A stretch of 64,000 bases of DNA, from assembly GCA_028751875.1 (NCBI GenBank), contig CM054165.1:29202335-29266334 (forward strand), given 5' to 3'. The notes under the pieces are model-generated. The model was given only the letters and a program-made list of their open reading frames with translations, made no database searches and was not told the origin of the DNA. How positions within the stretch are numbered: position 1 is the first letter of the stretch; every line of letters begins with the position of its first letter. The position numbers were made by a program, and so were the translations under genes. Below are positions 42,807 through 54,385 of the stretch, piece by piece. Source of the stretch: Rapana venosa. Taxonomy: Eukaryota > Mollusca > Gastropoda > Neogastropoda > Muricidae.

Positions 42807-42915
42807 GCACTGGGCCTGTCTTGACAGGCACCTAATGGCATCGCAAATTTATGCTCATATGACAGACGACACTAATTGCTGTCTGAGCATTCTAAGAAGA
42901 AGAAGAAGACGAAAG
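42807..42915 (-). mobile_element. SINE-2 fragment
   Basis: GGGCCTGTCTTGACAGGCAC, TATGCTCATATGACAGAC, GCTGTCTGAGCATTCTAAG. Only the 5-prime third, directly after another SINE-2. Confidence 0.72.
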
Positions 42916-42984
42916 ATTTGTGATTTATTTATTTTTATCTTATTTAGAAGAGTGAGTGCATTTAGAAAGGGGTTGGGACTGCAC

Positions 42985-43212
42985 AGCTCGTTCCTTTTCT
43001 TCCTGTCACCACCTCCTTCTTGTCTATTTTCTGCCTTCTTGGTCCATTCTCTTGCCTTTTTTTTTTCCAGAAAGATTTAATTCTTAACAGTTCTCTCGTG
43101 CTGAAGTCGGAGGATGCGCTGGGCCTGACTTGTCGGGCAAGGGAATGCATTTTTGCTCATATGACACACAGCAACAGTTGCTGTCTGAACGTTCTAAGAA
43201 GAAGAAGAGGAT
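42985..43212 (-). mobile_element. SINE-2 copy, 3-prime truncated
   Basis: GTTCCTTTTCTTCCTGTCAC, TCTTGGTCCATTCTCTTGCC, GGGCCTGACTTGTCGGGC, GCTGTCTGAACGTTCTAAG. Confidence 0.76.
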
Positions 43213-43214
43213 AA

Positions 43215-43735
43215 GTGACCCTCCACCACATAATGAGTCGCTTAGCACCAGAGGTAAATTCTTAACTGTTAATTTGCAAGTAAGCAGCAATAAGAAAATG
43301 AATGCTATTCTTTGAATAAAAGAAGATTAAAAAAAATTGGACAGTTACGCAATGGTATGAAAAGTGAAATATTACAAATTGAACTGCTAGACCCCAGGAA
43401 GTGGCAAAATGAGAAATTTGCAAACTAAATTTTGCATAGTAATGGATGGTCAGGTTGAAGAATCCAGCTTTAAAAAAAAACAACAACATGTTTTAAGAAC
43501 GAAAGGAAATAAAATTCGCCTTAATAGTTAAGTACAAAGTGGAAGAAAGTTCATAGTTTTCTAATCTCAAAATTGACAACCTGATCCCCACATGCCTAAA
43601 AAATCACTCCTAGCAGAAAAATGGGTCGTGTGCACTGCGACTCGGTTTTGGTGTGGAGCGTCACATACATGTATGCATACAAGTACAGGCACATGTTGCT
43701 TGCTGATTGTTCAGCATTGTGTGTGAAGGCATGCC
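43215..43735. other. Intronic DNA, no recognised feature
   Basis: AT-rich; no exon or repeat family seen. Confidence 0.6.
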
Positions 43736-43739
43736 CAGT

Positions 43740-43956
43740 TTTTGTGTGTGTGTGTGTGTGCACTCTTTGACACTGGCCCTGTTTGGGTGGGCTTGGGTGC
43801 ATTGCATGCACACAGACACACGCACACACATGCAAGCACACATGAACATACAGACACACAGACACAGACACAGACACATGCAGGCACACACACACACACA
43901 CATACACACAACACACACACACACATACACATACTCACGCACTCATTCACTCACTC

Positions 43957-43987
<31 letters not shown>

Positions 43988-44072
43988 GACTCCCCTCCCC
44001 CCTACACACCCACACCACCTACACACATACATACCACAGGCTCACTCCCCCCCCCCCCCCCCCCCCCCCCCT
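43740..44072. repeat. (TG)n / (CA)n block with poly-C
   Basis: TG at 43744-43760, CA 43810-43990, C run 44047-44071. Confidence 0.93.
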
Positions 44073-44219
44073 CCCTCACCTACCTTTAACCTGTTTTCTT
44101 GTTTGTTTTGCTAAGTTGGTTGGTTTGTTTCATTCTTTAAAAGTTTATACTATCCCTCCCCAAAAAAGTGTCAAAAGACTTAAACAACAACACACACTCA
44201 TCACAACCAACCAACCAAC

Positions 44220-44425
44220 CAACCACCCCCCCCCCCCCACCACCCCCCACTCTCACCCTCCCTCCCCTTTCCTACTACTTTCAAGAAGAGGTAATTCACC
44301 ACCTTGTTTTATAGTCCCCCTCCCCCCACCCTTCCTGTCCCCCCCCCAACCCCTGCCACCCCCCTCCCCCCCAACCCTGCCCCCCCCCCCCTCCCCCCAA
44401 TCCCTGCCCCCCCCCCCCCCCCCCA
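44220..44425. repeat. C-rich tract
   Basis: C runs at 44226-44238, 44340-44347, 44382-44390, 44407-44424 in CCCTCCCC context. Confidence 0.9.
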
Positions 44426-44529
44426 ATCCTCTCCTCAACAATAAAGCAACAATAGCAAAGGGACCAGTATAGCCAGTGGTATTATAGTAAGTAAGTGAAC
44501 AACACACTGTATATATGTGAGGGTACCTG

Positions 44530-44552
44530 CCCCCCCCCCCCCCCCCCCCCCT
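44530..44552. repeat. Poly-C run
   Basis: About 22 C. 44560-44870 is GT- and T-rich with no gene. Confidence 0.95.
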
Positions 44553-44884
44553 CTCACCCCTACATCTATTAAGATGCTATCTGAACCCACACACACCCAC
44601 ACCCCATCAAGGGGTTTTATGACTCTGTCTCTCAAAGTCCTCATGTTTCTTTCTTTTTTCTGTTTGTGTGTGTGTAGGTGGTTAAAACAAACCAAAAACT
44701 GTTGGTGGGTTTTGTTTTGTTGTTGTTGTGTTTTTATTTGTGGTGGTGGTGGTGTTGTGTGTGTGTGTGTGCGTGCTTGCATGTGTTGTGTGTGTTGTGT
44801 GTTGTGTTTACACACTAATCCCATGAAAATGCAAGAAATTGGCATTATGAATGAATGCAAAGGGGGGGAGGGGGGGGGTATTAA

Positions 44885-45002
44885 AAGAGAGAGAGAGAGT
44901 GAGGGTCTGAGAGTCACACAGAGAGAGAGAGAGAGAAGGAGAGAGAGAGTTGGTGAGAGAGAGAGAGAGAAGAGAGAGAGAGGAGAGAGAAGAGAGAGAT
45001 TT
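44885..45002. repeat. (GA)n block
   Basis: GA/GAGAA repeats. Confidence 0.93.
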
Positions 45003-45074
45003 AGCAGAGAAACCTTTTATGGTATGTAAGGAGTACTACATGGAATGGTTGATAGAATAATCATGTGTGGTGGA

Positions 45075-45285
45075 GGGGGAGGGAGTTGGGGGGGGGGGGG
45101 GGGGGGGGGGGGAAGGAATTAGGTTTAAAAAAACATCTGACCCTTTGTGTGTGTGTGCTTTCTCTGTGTGTGTTTGTGTTTGCTCTGTGTGTGTTTGTGT
45201 TGTGTGTGTGTTTGTGTGTGAGTGAGTATGTGTGTAAGAGAGAGAGCCAGACAGACAGACAGACAGACAAGACTCAGTAGCATAC
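45075..45285. repeat. Poly-G run and (TG/GACA)n
   Basis: G run 45089-45112, TG with CTCTGTG 45148-45235, GACA tetramers 45250-45268. Confidence 0.92.
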
Positions 45286-45309
45286 CCTAACTCGCATCTC
45301 TTGTTCCCT

Positions 45310-45387
45310 CTTGCCCTCTCCCTCTCTCTTTCGTATGATTTTAAGACTAATTTCTCTTTCTGTCTGTCATGCCTCTCTGTTTCTCTC

Positions 45388-45418
<31 letters not shown>

Positions 45419-45497
45419 TTGTCTGTCTCTCTCTTTGTCTCTCTCTTTGTCAATCCTCTCTCTCTCCTCTGCTTCCCCCCTCTCTCTCCCCCCCCCC

Positions 45498-45546
<49 letters not shown>

Positions 45547-45780
45547 CCTCCCTCTCTCTCCTCCCTCTCTCTCTCTCTATCTCCTCTTTTCTACCACCCT
45601 TCTCTCACCCCCCTCTCTCTCTTGTCCCCCCCCCCCCCCCCCCCCACACTCTCTCTTTCTTCCTCCTCTCTCTCCATCCCTCTCTCTCTCTTTTCACACC
45701 CTGCACTACACACACACACACCACACACACCCACCACATACACACCTAACACACACACACACACACACACACACACCACA

Positions 45781-45821
<41 letters not shown>

Positions 45822-45880
45822 ACACACAACACACCACACTCACAGTCACACACACACACACACACTCACACACCACACCA

Positions 45881-45915
<35 letters not shown>

Positions 45916-45930
45916 CACACACACACATCA

Positions 45931-46008
<78 letters not shown>

Positions 46009-46042
46009 TCTCACTCACTCACTCACTCACTCACTCACCCAC
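45310..46042. repeat. Compound (CT)n, (CTGT)n, poly-C, (CA)n, (ACTC)n block, 730 bp
   Basis: CTGT tetramers 45391-45420, CT 45480-45690 with C runs at 45490 and 45629-45645, CA 45710-46000, ACTC 46004-46040. The longest composite simple repeat here; the 266- and 332-residue frames across it are artefacts. Confidence 0.97.
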
Positions 46043-46229
46043 TCACTCTTGTCTCTCACTCCCAAAACCTTAGGTTCATTTACCCAACTGACTTCTGCTA
46101 AAGTCATTGCCCTGGTAGTGCCATCTCAACCACTTTCTTTGCCCCCCCTCCTCCTCCTCCTCTTCCAATTTCTCTCCCACTTTTTCCTCATCATTCACCT
46201 TGTAAAGCGCACACTTGGATGTTTATGCG

Positions 46230-46485
46230 CTCAGAGGGCATGCACGCACACACACATGCATGCACGCACACAGGCACACACACGCACATACACATGTACA
46301 CATGTATAGATTCTCTCATATTCTCACCCACACAAAAGTGTGTGTGCACATGCGTGCGCACATACACACACACACACACTCTGTCTCTCTCTGTCTGTCT
46401 GTCTCTCTCTCACACACACACGTATACACACGTACACACACGACACATTCAAGTCTCACACATGCACACACTCTCTCTCCCTGTA

Positions 46486-46564
<79 letters not shown>

Positions 46565-46572
46565 ACACACAC

Positions 46573-46609
<37 letters not shown>

Positions 46610-46610
46610 A
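46230..46610. repeat. (CA)n, (CTGT)n compound block
   Basis: CATGCA/CA to 46380, CTGT tetramers 46388-46410 and 46485-46525, CA 46527-46607. Confidence 0.95.
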
Positions 46611-46624
46611 CAGGCAGGTACTTA

Positions 46625-46840
46625 CTAACATTGTGCTTGTGATCTGCTGACCCAGGTTCAAATCCTGTTCAAGAGGATTTTTCCTCTGGAGTCAACATCA
46701 GTGCCAACTCCACTCTCCCCAAAAATCCTTCAGATGATACTATAAACCGAGGTTTTGTGTGCAAACACACAGAGAACATCTTGTGCTGTTAAAACCTGTT
46801 CCGTTTTTTAGAAGAGTAGGCCATTGTTTGCTGGGGTGTG
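46625..46840 (+). mobile_element. SINE-1 fragment (5-prime part)
   Basis: GTGATCTGCTGACCCAGGTT with B-box GGTTCAAATCC, through GAGACT-like GATACTATAAACC to GAAGAGTAGGCCATTG; tail lacking. Confidence 0.82.
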
Positions 46841-46874
46841 TTAGTCTGTGTGTGTTTTATTTATTTATTTTTTT

Positions 46875-47022
46875 ACTTATTTTTTTATATCGAGGATAAT
46901 GGAATAAGCATTTATGTGCTTTTTACATCCAGTTCCTGTGTGTATGCGGTTTTGTAAATTCATCTGTTCCCACGGGCACACAATGGCCTACTCTTTTGAA
47001 AAGCGGAACAGGATTTAAAAGT
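46875..47022 (-). mobile_element. SINE-1 fragment (3-prime part)
   Basis: Tail TTTTATATCGAGGATAATGG to GCGGAACAGGATTTAA, opposite in orientation to its neighbour at 46625. Confidence 0.82.
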
Positions 47023-47028
47023 GTCGCT

Positions 47029-47034
<6 letters not shown>

Positions 47035-47072
<38 letters not shown>

Positions 47073-47232
47073 CACTGTATGTGTATACATGTATGTGTGC
47101 CTCTCTCTCTTTCTCACTCTCTTTTTCGCCCTCTCTACTCCTCCCTTCCTCCCTCCCTCTTCTCCTTTATCCCCCCCCCCCCCTTCTCTCTCTCCGCTCT
47201 TTTCACTTTTCCTACCCCCCCCCCCCCCCCCC
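47035..47232. repeat. (TG)n then CT/C-rich tract
   Basis: TG 47034-47070, CT-rich 47100-47210, C runs at 47170 and 47216-47232. Confidence 0.93.
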
Positions 47233-47489
47233 TCGTTGCAAAGATCTACACATTTGCTTTTCCCTGCTAAGTTCTTTGCAACTACTTTCCCCATTATCGG
47301 CTCATTTCTGTAGAACACATTATCACCAGCCCCAGCACTCTGTGTGGCTTTCAGTTTTGAACTAGTCTGAAGCTGATTCTCCTCGTCTTCTACTTCAAGA
47401 TTTCTTTTATAAAAAAGTTTTTGTTTCAAGATTCTGTATATATAATTATACATATCCTAGAATTTTTGCTTAATAGAATTTTGCAGAGG

Positions 47490-48058
47490 TCTGTAGATCA
47501 GAATTTGTGCAAGATGGAATTTGCACCAGATAGAATTTGCTCCTGTTGATCAGAATTTGCAAAAGATGGAATATGCACAAGAAAGAATATGCACAAGATA
47601 GAATATGCACAAAGTAGAATTTGCACCAGATAGAATTTGCTCCTGTTGATCAGAATTTGCAAAAGATGGAATATGCACAAGATAGAATATGCTCAAAGTA
47701 GAATTTGAACAAGATAGAATTTGCACAAGGTAGACTTTGCACAAGATAGACTTTACACAAGACAGACTTTGCACAAGATAGAATTTGCACAAGATACAAT
47801 TTGCACAAGGCAGACTTTGCACAAGATAGAATTTGCACAAGATAGAATTTGCACAAAAAGACTTTGGACAAGATAGAATTTGCACAAGATAGAATTTGCA
47901 CAAGATAGCATTTGCACAAATAGACTTTGCACAGACAGAATTTTCACAAATGGAATTTGCACCTGTAGATAGAATTTGCACATATAGAATTTGCACAAAT
48001 AGGATTTGCACAAATAGAATTTGCACAGATAGAATTTGCACAAGATAGAAAAAATTCG
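47490..48058. repeat. Minisatellite, 16-bp unit, roughly 30-35 copies
   Basis: Unit GATAGAATTTGCACAA with point variants and some 14-15-bp units. A 100-bp higher-order duplication is visible (TTGCACCAGATAGAATTTGC at 47521 and 47621). The unit has no stop on the minus strand in any frame, so all three minus frames are open. Confidence 0.95.
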
Positions 48059-48239
48059 CACACTCCTAAAAGCAGGTGTATGTTCCCACGGGAAGATTTT
48101 TTTTCAATCTTATTTTATTATTGTTATTATTATTATTTTTTCATTATGAAACCACATCTTATCTACAATACATAGATCTGTGGGATTCAAGTATCATGTA
48201 AATCATCTATATGCATGCACCCCACACACACACACACCC

Positions 48240-48535
48240 TCACACACTCACTCACTCTCTCTCTCTCTCTCTGCCCCCCCCCCCCCCCCCCCTACCCTTC
48301 TGTCTTCCTCCCTCCCCTCCTCTCTCTCCCTCCCTCAGTCTCTGTCTTTCTCTCTCTCTCTTCCCTCTTCTCTTTTTGCTGAAGATAGACATTCCTGCTC
48401 TCCCCTCTTTCTTTCTCCCTCCCCCCCCCCCCCTACACTCTTTCTCATATCCTCTCTCTCTCCCCATCCCCCTCTCTTCTCTCTCCCCCTTCCCCTTTCT
48501 TTCTCTTCCCCCCCCCCCCCCCCCCCCCCCCCTCT
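48240..48535. repeat. CT/C-rich compound tract
   Basis: CT repeats with C runs at 48274-48292, 48420-48433 and 48509-48532. Confidence 0.93.
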
Positions 48536-48819
48536 TCTTTATCTGTTTCCCTTCACTAAGTTCTTTCAAACTACTTTCCCCATTAAGGGCTCATTTCTGA
48601 GGAAGGCATTATCAGCCCCAACATTCTGGAGACTGTCTGCCTGCCTGCCTGCCTGCCTGCCCTGCATATAATGCATCCCTGAGTTATCTTCCCCTGTGTC
48701 TGTACTGCTCCCTCTTCAACTAAGAAGTGCCATCTATATTATTATATATTGTGTGGAGTAGAGTATGTTATTATTATTATTTTAAAAAAAAAGAATTTTT
48801 ACATGTTCTTATATTTTGG

Positions 48820-49230
48820 GGATAATGCCATTAATGGAATAAGCACTCATCGGTTTATGGTTTAACATTTAAAAAATTTTTGCATCCAGTCCCTGTGTGT
48901 GTGCGGTTTTGTCAAATTTGTGATCCGTTCCCACTTTCTCTCTGTCTCCTCTCCACTTATCTTTCTCTTTCTCCCTCTCTCTGTTCCCTACTTGCATACT
49001 CTTCCGAAAAGCGGAATGGGTTTTAATGTGTGGACAAGAAGTTCTGCGTGGGTTTGCACATGGGGCCACGGTTTATAGTCTCATTCGAAGGACTTTTGGG
49101 TGGAGTAGAGTTGGCACTGATGTTTTCACTCTTTAGGGGGAAAATATCCCTTTGAATGGGATTCGAACCCGGGTCAGCAGATAACGAGGGTAATGTGCAA
49201 CTGTATCCAACCAGGCTATCCCGTCCCCCC
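48820..49230 (-). mobile_element. SINE-1 copy, full length but interrupted by a CT-rich insert
   Basis: Tail GGGATAATGCCATTAATGGA to head CCAACCAGGCTATCCCG. A CT-rich stretch (48935-48990) replaces the GGCACACAATGGCC block. Confidence 0.78.
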
Positions 49231-49231
49231 A

Positions 49232-49690
49232 TATATGTGTGTATGTGTGTACCAAGGGAAGAAAGAATATGTTCAAAATGCAATATGTCTGATTTAGGGG
49301 ATGATTAAAAAAATTTTCATGGAATATCCCCACTTTAAATATTTTCGACAAGATTTTATTCCCCGACATTTTCTTCAACCCATGTCCAGTTATAATTGTT
49401 GTAGGCTAAGGAAATGCAAAAAAAGTTCTCCTGTCGATCTCAAAATTCATAAGATTTGCAGGCATTTCTTGAAATTTCGATTGTCTTTGACAAGTGTAGA
49501 TTATGTCTTTTAAAGAAATGTGTATACTCAAAATAATAGTATTGAGTCATTAGTACTGTTTGTGTATCATTTTGCGATGAACTCTTGCTTTTCAATTCCT
49601 GTTAGTATTCAGGGTGTATTGCTGTTAGGTTTGTTCTCCTGTTCAATTTGTTTGTAATCCTCCATACCCCAAAAGGGGCGAAAGGAATTA
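49232..49690. other. Intronic DNA
   Basis: Unique AT-rich sequence. Its end (49640-49705, CCCCAAAAGGGGCGAAAGGA and TTAAATCTTAAATCT) resembles a retroelement tail. Confidence 0.5.
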
Positions 49691-49795
49691 AATCTTAAAT
49701 CTTGTGTGTGTGTGTCTGTGATATTAACATGCACAACAGTAATGCATATATATATATATATATATATATGATAATATTTTAAGTACATACATACA

Positions 49796-49863
<68 letters not shown>

Positions 49864-49920
49864 CTCTCTGAGTGTCTCACTCTCCCTTCCTCTCAGTCTT
49901 GCTCAAACACACACACACAC
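49690..49920. repeat. (TG)n, (TA)n and (CA)n microsatellites
   Basis: TG 49702-49716, TA 49746-49769, CA 49798-49861. Confidence 0.95.
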
Positions 49921-49924
49921 AACG

Positions 49925-50015
49925 CAAAACTACATACACACGGGAACTGGATGTAAAAAAGCACATAAGTGCTTATTCCATTATCCTTGATATAAAAGAA
50001 TAAAATGAAATAAAA
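49925..50015 (+). mobile_element. SINE-1 tail fragment
   Basis: GGGAACTGGATGTAAAAAAG, AAGCACATAAGTGCTT, CCTTGATATAAAAGAATAAA. Confidence 0.78.
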
Positions 50016-50029
50016 TTTAAATAAACAAC

Positions 50030-50245
50030 ACACACACACAACAACACACACACACACAAAACAGGTGAAATACAACACATACCCCTCCCCCCCAACACAC
50101 ACAAACACACACCCCCCCCCCCCCCCACACACCACACATACCCAACCACACAATTCTCCCCCTCCCTAACACACAAACACACACACACACACACCTAACA
50201 CACAACACACACACACACCTAACACACAACACACACACACACTTT
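50030..50245. repeat. (CA)n / (CACAA)n with poly-C
   Basis: CA and ACACCTAAC repeats, C run 50111-50126. Confidence 0.9.
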
Positions 50246-50281
50246 TAAATTTCTTACTGTCAATGTTCTTGTCAGTGATTT

Positions 50282-50284
<3 letters not shown>

Positions 50285-50319
<35 letters not shown>

Positions 50320-50320
50320 T
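50285..50320. repeat. Poly-C run, about 34 bp
   Basis: One of the longest homopolymers here. Confidence 0.96.
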
Positions 50321-50454
50321 GACCTTAGGAACTTAACTTGAAGTCAGACAGCCCAATCCATTCAGTCTCCTCCTAGACATACATGTATGTATACATGTAT
50401 ACTTACCCCTGGGTTCATTCTTAGTTCAGCTGAATGTCAAGGGTACATCTGTCT

Positions 50455-51090
50455 ACAGGTCTGTCTGTCCGATTCTCACTCTTTCTTGCTCTCTCTGAAT
50501 CTCTCTCTGTCTGTCTGTCTGTCCGGATTCTCACTCTTTCTTGCTCTCTCTGAATCTCTCTCTGTGTCTGTCTGTCTGTCTGATTCTCAGTCTTTCTTGC
50601 TCTCTCTGAATCTCTCTCTGTGTCTGTCTGTCTGTCTGTCTGCATGTCTGTCTGTCTGTCTGTATCTCTCGTGTGTGTGTCTCTCTCTGACTCACTCTTT
50701 CTTTATGACTTACTATCTTTGACTCTGGAGTCTGTCTGTCTGTCTGTCTGTCTGTCTCTGTCCTGTCTTTTTTCTGTCACTGTCTCTCTTGTTCTCTTTC
50801 TTACTCTCTCTGACTCCTTTGAGTCCACCCCCCCCCCCCCCCTCTCTCTCTCTCTCTCTGCCCCTCACTCTCTGTCCCTGTCTATCTGTCTCTCTTTGAG
50901 TTTCTCTCTCTCTCTCTGCCCCTCACTCTTTCTGTATCTCTGTCTCTGGCTCCATCTGTCCTCTTTTTGAGGTTCTCTCTCTCCCCTCCCTCCCTCTCTC
51001 TCCTCCCCCCCTTCCTCCCTCCCCTCTCCTCTCCCCCACCTCCCCCCCCCCCCCCCCACTTCTCTCCCCCCCCCCTCCCCCCCACTCTCA
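50455..51090. repeat. (CTGT/CT)n block with a 62-68-bp higher-order repeat, then C-rich end
   Basis: TTCTCACTCTTTCTTGCTCT with CTCTGAATCTCTCTCTGTCTG recurs near 50473, 50527 and 50584. CT and C-rich sequence continues to 51090. Confidence 0.92.
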
Positions 51091-51479
51091 GTTTCACCTA
51101 CAGGGACATGTAGATGATCTATAGATCTTACGATCTATACTATAGGTTCTGTCTACCTCACTAAATAAAAATGTCTGTAGTAGACAGGTCTTAAGACTAA
51201 AGAGTCAGTTTTACCTTACTGTCTATGTACATCCTTCTTGCCTGACAATGTATGGGCCATGTCTTTTTTCGCGCTGTCTATACATGTATACATCCTTCTT
51301 TCCTAACATGGATGGGCCCTGAGTTAGCTAACTAACTAACTAACAAACTAGTGTAGAATTGATGATGTGGTTTTTGTTTTGTGTTTGTTTTGTTTTTGCT
51401 TTGTCTCGCTTTTGTTAACCTGGGTGTTTTTTGTTGTTGTTGGGTGTGTTTTTTTGTTTGTTTTTTTGCGGGGGAGGGG

Positions 51480-52035
51480 GGGGGGGGTGTATCTTTTTGT
51501 CTCATCTGGTCTTGCCTTGCCTTGTCTTATCTGGTCCTCATCCCCTCTGGTCTGGTCTGGTCTGGTCTTTTCTCGTCTTGTATTGTCTTCTTTTGTCTTA
51601 CCCCATCTCATCTTGCATCATGTATACATGCCTTGTCTCACCTTGTCGTCATCCCGTCTTGTATCATCTCATCCTGTTGTGTCTCGTCTCATCTTGTCTT
51701 GTCTCATCTGATCTTGTCTTGACTTGTCTCATCCTGTCTTGTCTTTCCTTGTCTGATCTTGTCTTCATTGTGTCTTGTCTCATCTGGTCTCATCGTCTTG
51801 TCTTGCCTTACCTTGTCTTGTCTTCATCCTGTCTTGCCTTGCCTTGTCTCATCTTGTCTTGTCTCATCCTGTCTTGTCTTGTCTTCTCATCCTGTCTCGT
51901 CTTGTCTTGTCTCATCTGATCTTGTCCCTCTTGTCTCATCCTGTCTCATCTCGTCTTGTCTTGTCTCAATCCTGTCTCGTCCTGTCTTGTCTTTTAAATC
52001 TTGTTTTGTCTTCATCTTGTTATCATCTTGTGAGT
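51480..52035. repeat. CTTGTCTCATC-type minisatellite, about 550 bp
   Basis: Irregular tandem of CTTGTCTTGTCTCATCCTG-like units, with early TCTGGTC pentamers. Poly-Leu/Ser/Val frames are artefacts. Confidence 0.92.
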
Positions 52036-52184
52036 TTTGTTCGAGTTGAGACTAGATGGCGCACACAGTACAGAACTTCGTTTTTAAGGCATGACTGTTT
52101 TGTTGTGACTGTGATCATGTAATTTTAATTCTAGTATTAGAGTTAAAGAGTGTCTACTGTCTTATTTCCTACCTGAGACTTTCC

Positions 52185-52440
52185 CTATATCTGTCCCTAA
52201 TTTTCAACAGCATCCTTCACCTCCTAAGTGTGTTCGCGAGTGTGTGTGTGTGTGCATGCATGCGTACGTGCATGCGCGCACATGGATTTGAAATCTGTTG
52301 TTCATTATGTTTAAGGAGAGCTGCATGCGTGCAAATGATTTGAGTGCAAGCACTTCGGTTTAAAAAAAAAAATTTTTTTTTTACAAGATTCAGCACTATA
52401 TAAATTGTATATATTATTATTATTATTATTATTATTTTTG
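52185..52440 (+). mobile_element. LINE-1 family 3-prime tail
   Basis: CCCTAATTTTCAACAGCATC, GAGCTGCATGCGTGCAAATG, ATTCAGCACTATATAAATTG, then an ATT microsatellite. Confidence 0.68.
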
Positions 52441-52564
52441 TGTGTTCTTGTGTCTTGTTTTTTCATTTCTGTTTTTTTTTAAATTAATTTTTAAAATTTT
52501 TTATGAGGTGACAATCCTCAATGTGGTCAGTTGGGCTATAAACAACCAGATTGGATGGATTGGG

Positions 52565-52700
52565 TTAATTCGGGAAACACGAACTTACCCAGCATACATC
52601 CTCAAAGTCGAACACAGCTACCTTCATGGTGGGCAGCAATGGTCGTGTATGCAAAGATTATCGCCATTGGTGAACCTCAGAGCCCTGGCTAAGGAACAAC
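52565..52700 (-). mobile_element. SINE-7 copy
   Basis: AACTTACCCAGCATACATCC, CACAGCTACCTTCATGGTGG, CGCCATTGGTGAACCTCAGA. A poly-C run and a partial tandem duplication (GCTAAGGAACAACC at 52690 and 52758) follow. Confidence 0.6.
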
Positions 52701-53344
52701 CCCCCCCCCCCCCCCTCTACCCTCCCCCCTCCCCCAAAAGATTATATCTCTTCCCTGCTAAGGAACAACCACCCCACCCCCCTCACCTCTACCTTCCCCC
52801 CCCCCTCCCCCAAAAGATTACATCTCTTCTGTCTGTTTCTCCTGCCTTCCCCCTTCCCAACTATTGTTAAATCAATCTGTCAGGTAAACTCAACCCCCAC
52901 TCCTCCTCCCTTCTCTCCCTGTCTGTATACACTGTACACAACAGTGTACAACCAGGGAATCTGGGCATGGTGTTCTTGTTTAGTCTGTTCTCCCTCAGGA
53001 CTCTCCTTGTCAACCTTCCCCCATCCGTTTTAGGTTTATTTATAATTATTATATACTGCCAACTTTCCTCACCCACCCACCCACGCACTCACTCACCCAC
53101 CCTTCCCTTGTCCCAGTTTCATCACTTCTCTCCCCCCCATCCCTTCCTTCCCCCAACTTGTTAGAATTCAGTCTCTGTTTACGACTTTGTCTTTCCCATG
53201 ACATCCAGTATTCCCTCCCCCCCCCTCCACCCCCCCTCCCCTTGTTACCTGGATGTTTAGATGTACCTAACGGATCATAATGACCCAGACGGACGCTGAC
53301 AAATGTCTGGGGAAGCAAAAGAGACGGGTCTAGTATATATTTGA

Positions 53345-53400
53345 TTGTCCCCCCTTTGGGGATGCTGGTGGCCTGTCAGTATATATATAAATAGAAAATT
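53345..53400 (-). mobile_element. SINE-2 terminal piece (outer part of the copy at 53838)
   Basis: CCTTTGGGGATGCTGGTGGC with CTGTCAGTATA is one hairpin arm of SINE-2. The other arm (GGATCCCCACCTTCT) is at 53838, beyond a SINE-1 insertion. Confidence 0.6.
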
Positions 53401-53484
53401 GTCCCTGGATCGGTGGTTGCAAAATCTTCACCTGTGCCTCCACAGTCCACGGGACTACACTACGGGATTTTAAAATATTTTTTT

Positions 53485-53826
53485 ATATTCTTTTATATGA
53501 AGGATAATGGAATAAGCACTCGCGTGCTTTTTTATCCATCCAGTCCTCCTGTGTATGCAGTTTTGTCAATTTTGTCATCTGTTCCCACTGGCACACAACG
53601 GCCTATTCTTCTGAAAAGCGGAACGGGTTTTAACATGTGTGCAAGATGTTCTGCGTGCATTCGCATACACGGGGCCTCGGTTTATAGTCTCATCCGAAAG
53701 ACTTTTGAGGGTAGTGGAGTCGGCACTTAAGTTAACTCCAGAGGAAAAATCCTCTCGAACGAGAATCGAACCTGGGTCAGCAGATCACGAATACATCACT
53801 GTAACCACCAGGCTATCCTATTCCCC
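53485..53826 (-). mobile_element. SINE-1 copy, full length
   Basis: Tail TTCTTTTATATGAAGGATAA to head GTAACCACCAGGCTATCC. B box on the element strand is GGTTCGATTCTCG. Confidence 0.86.
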
Positions 53827-53837
53827 ACGAAGGTGAA

Positions 53838-54260
53838 GGGTGAAGGATCCCCACCTTCTAGAAATTGTGTGCTAGGAATTCCCATCTTTTCTAGATCCTC
53901 CTCATTGTGTTTTTCTGCCTTGTTCCTTTTCTTCCTGTCGTCATCACCTCTTCCATGTCTGTTTTCTGATTTCTTTCTTTGTTGTGGTCCATTCTCCGGC
54001 TCTGTTGTTGTTTATTTTTTTCAAGAAAAGACTTAAAAAGAGAACAGTTCTCTCCCACGCCAGAGTCAGATGCGCTACGGCCTTCTTCTTGTCTAGTTTC
54101 TGTGCCTTCTTGGTCCATTTTCCTGCCTCCCCCCCCCAGCCATGTTGAAGTCGGATGCGCGGGGCCTAACTTGTCAGGCGCTTAACGGCAGCACATTTTT
54201 GCTCGAGTATTACACTGATAGACAACAGTCAAACTTTACTGTCAGAGCGTTCGACGTTTG
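53838..54260 (-). mobile_element. SINE-2 copy
   Basis: CCCCACCTTCTAGAAATTGT, TAGGAATTCCCATCTTTTCT, CTTTTCTTCCTGTCGTCATC, GGGCCTAACTTGTCAGGCGC. A second TTCTTGTCTAGTTTCTG block (54082) suggests an internal duplication. Confidence 0.72.
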
Positions 54261-54309
54261 AAGTCTTTGACTCTCTATCAGGTATTCCAGATTTCTCTAA
54301 GGATGTTCC

Positions 54310-54385
54310 TTGTGCAACCCCCTCCCCCCCTCTCCAATACCCCCTTCTCTCCTCCCCCCCCCCCCCCACCCCCTTCCCCCAATTC
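54310..54385. repeat. C-rich tract
   Basis: CCCCTCC repeats and a C run. Confidence 0.85.

Noticed and set aside
45301..46309. 266- and 332-residue open frames
   Set aside because: They run through CT, CA, CTGT and ACTC repeats and encode only Leu/Ser/Pro then His/Thr. This is simple-repeat composition, not protein.
47490..48058. CRISPR-like array
   Set aside because: Head-to-tail 16-bp units without unique spacers, in animal intron DNA.
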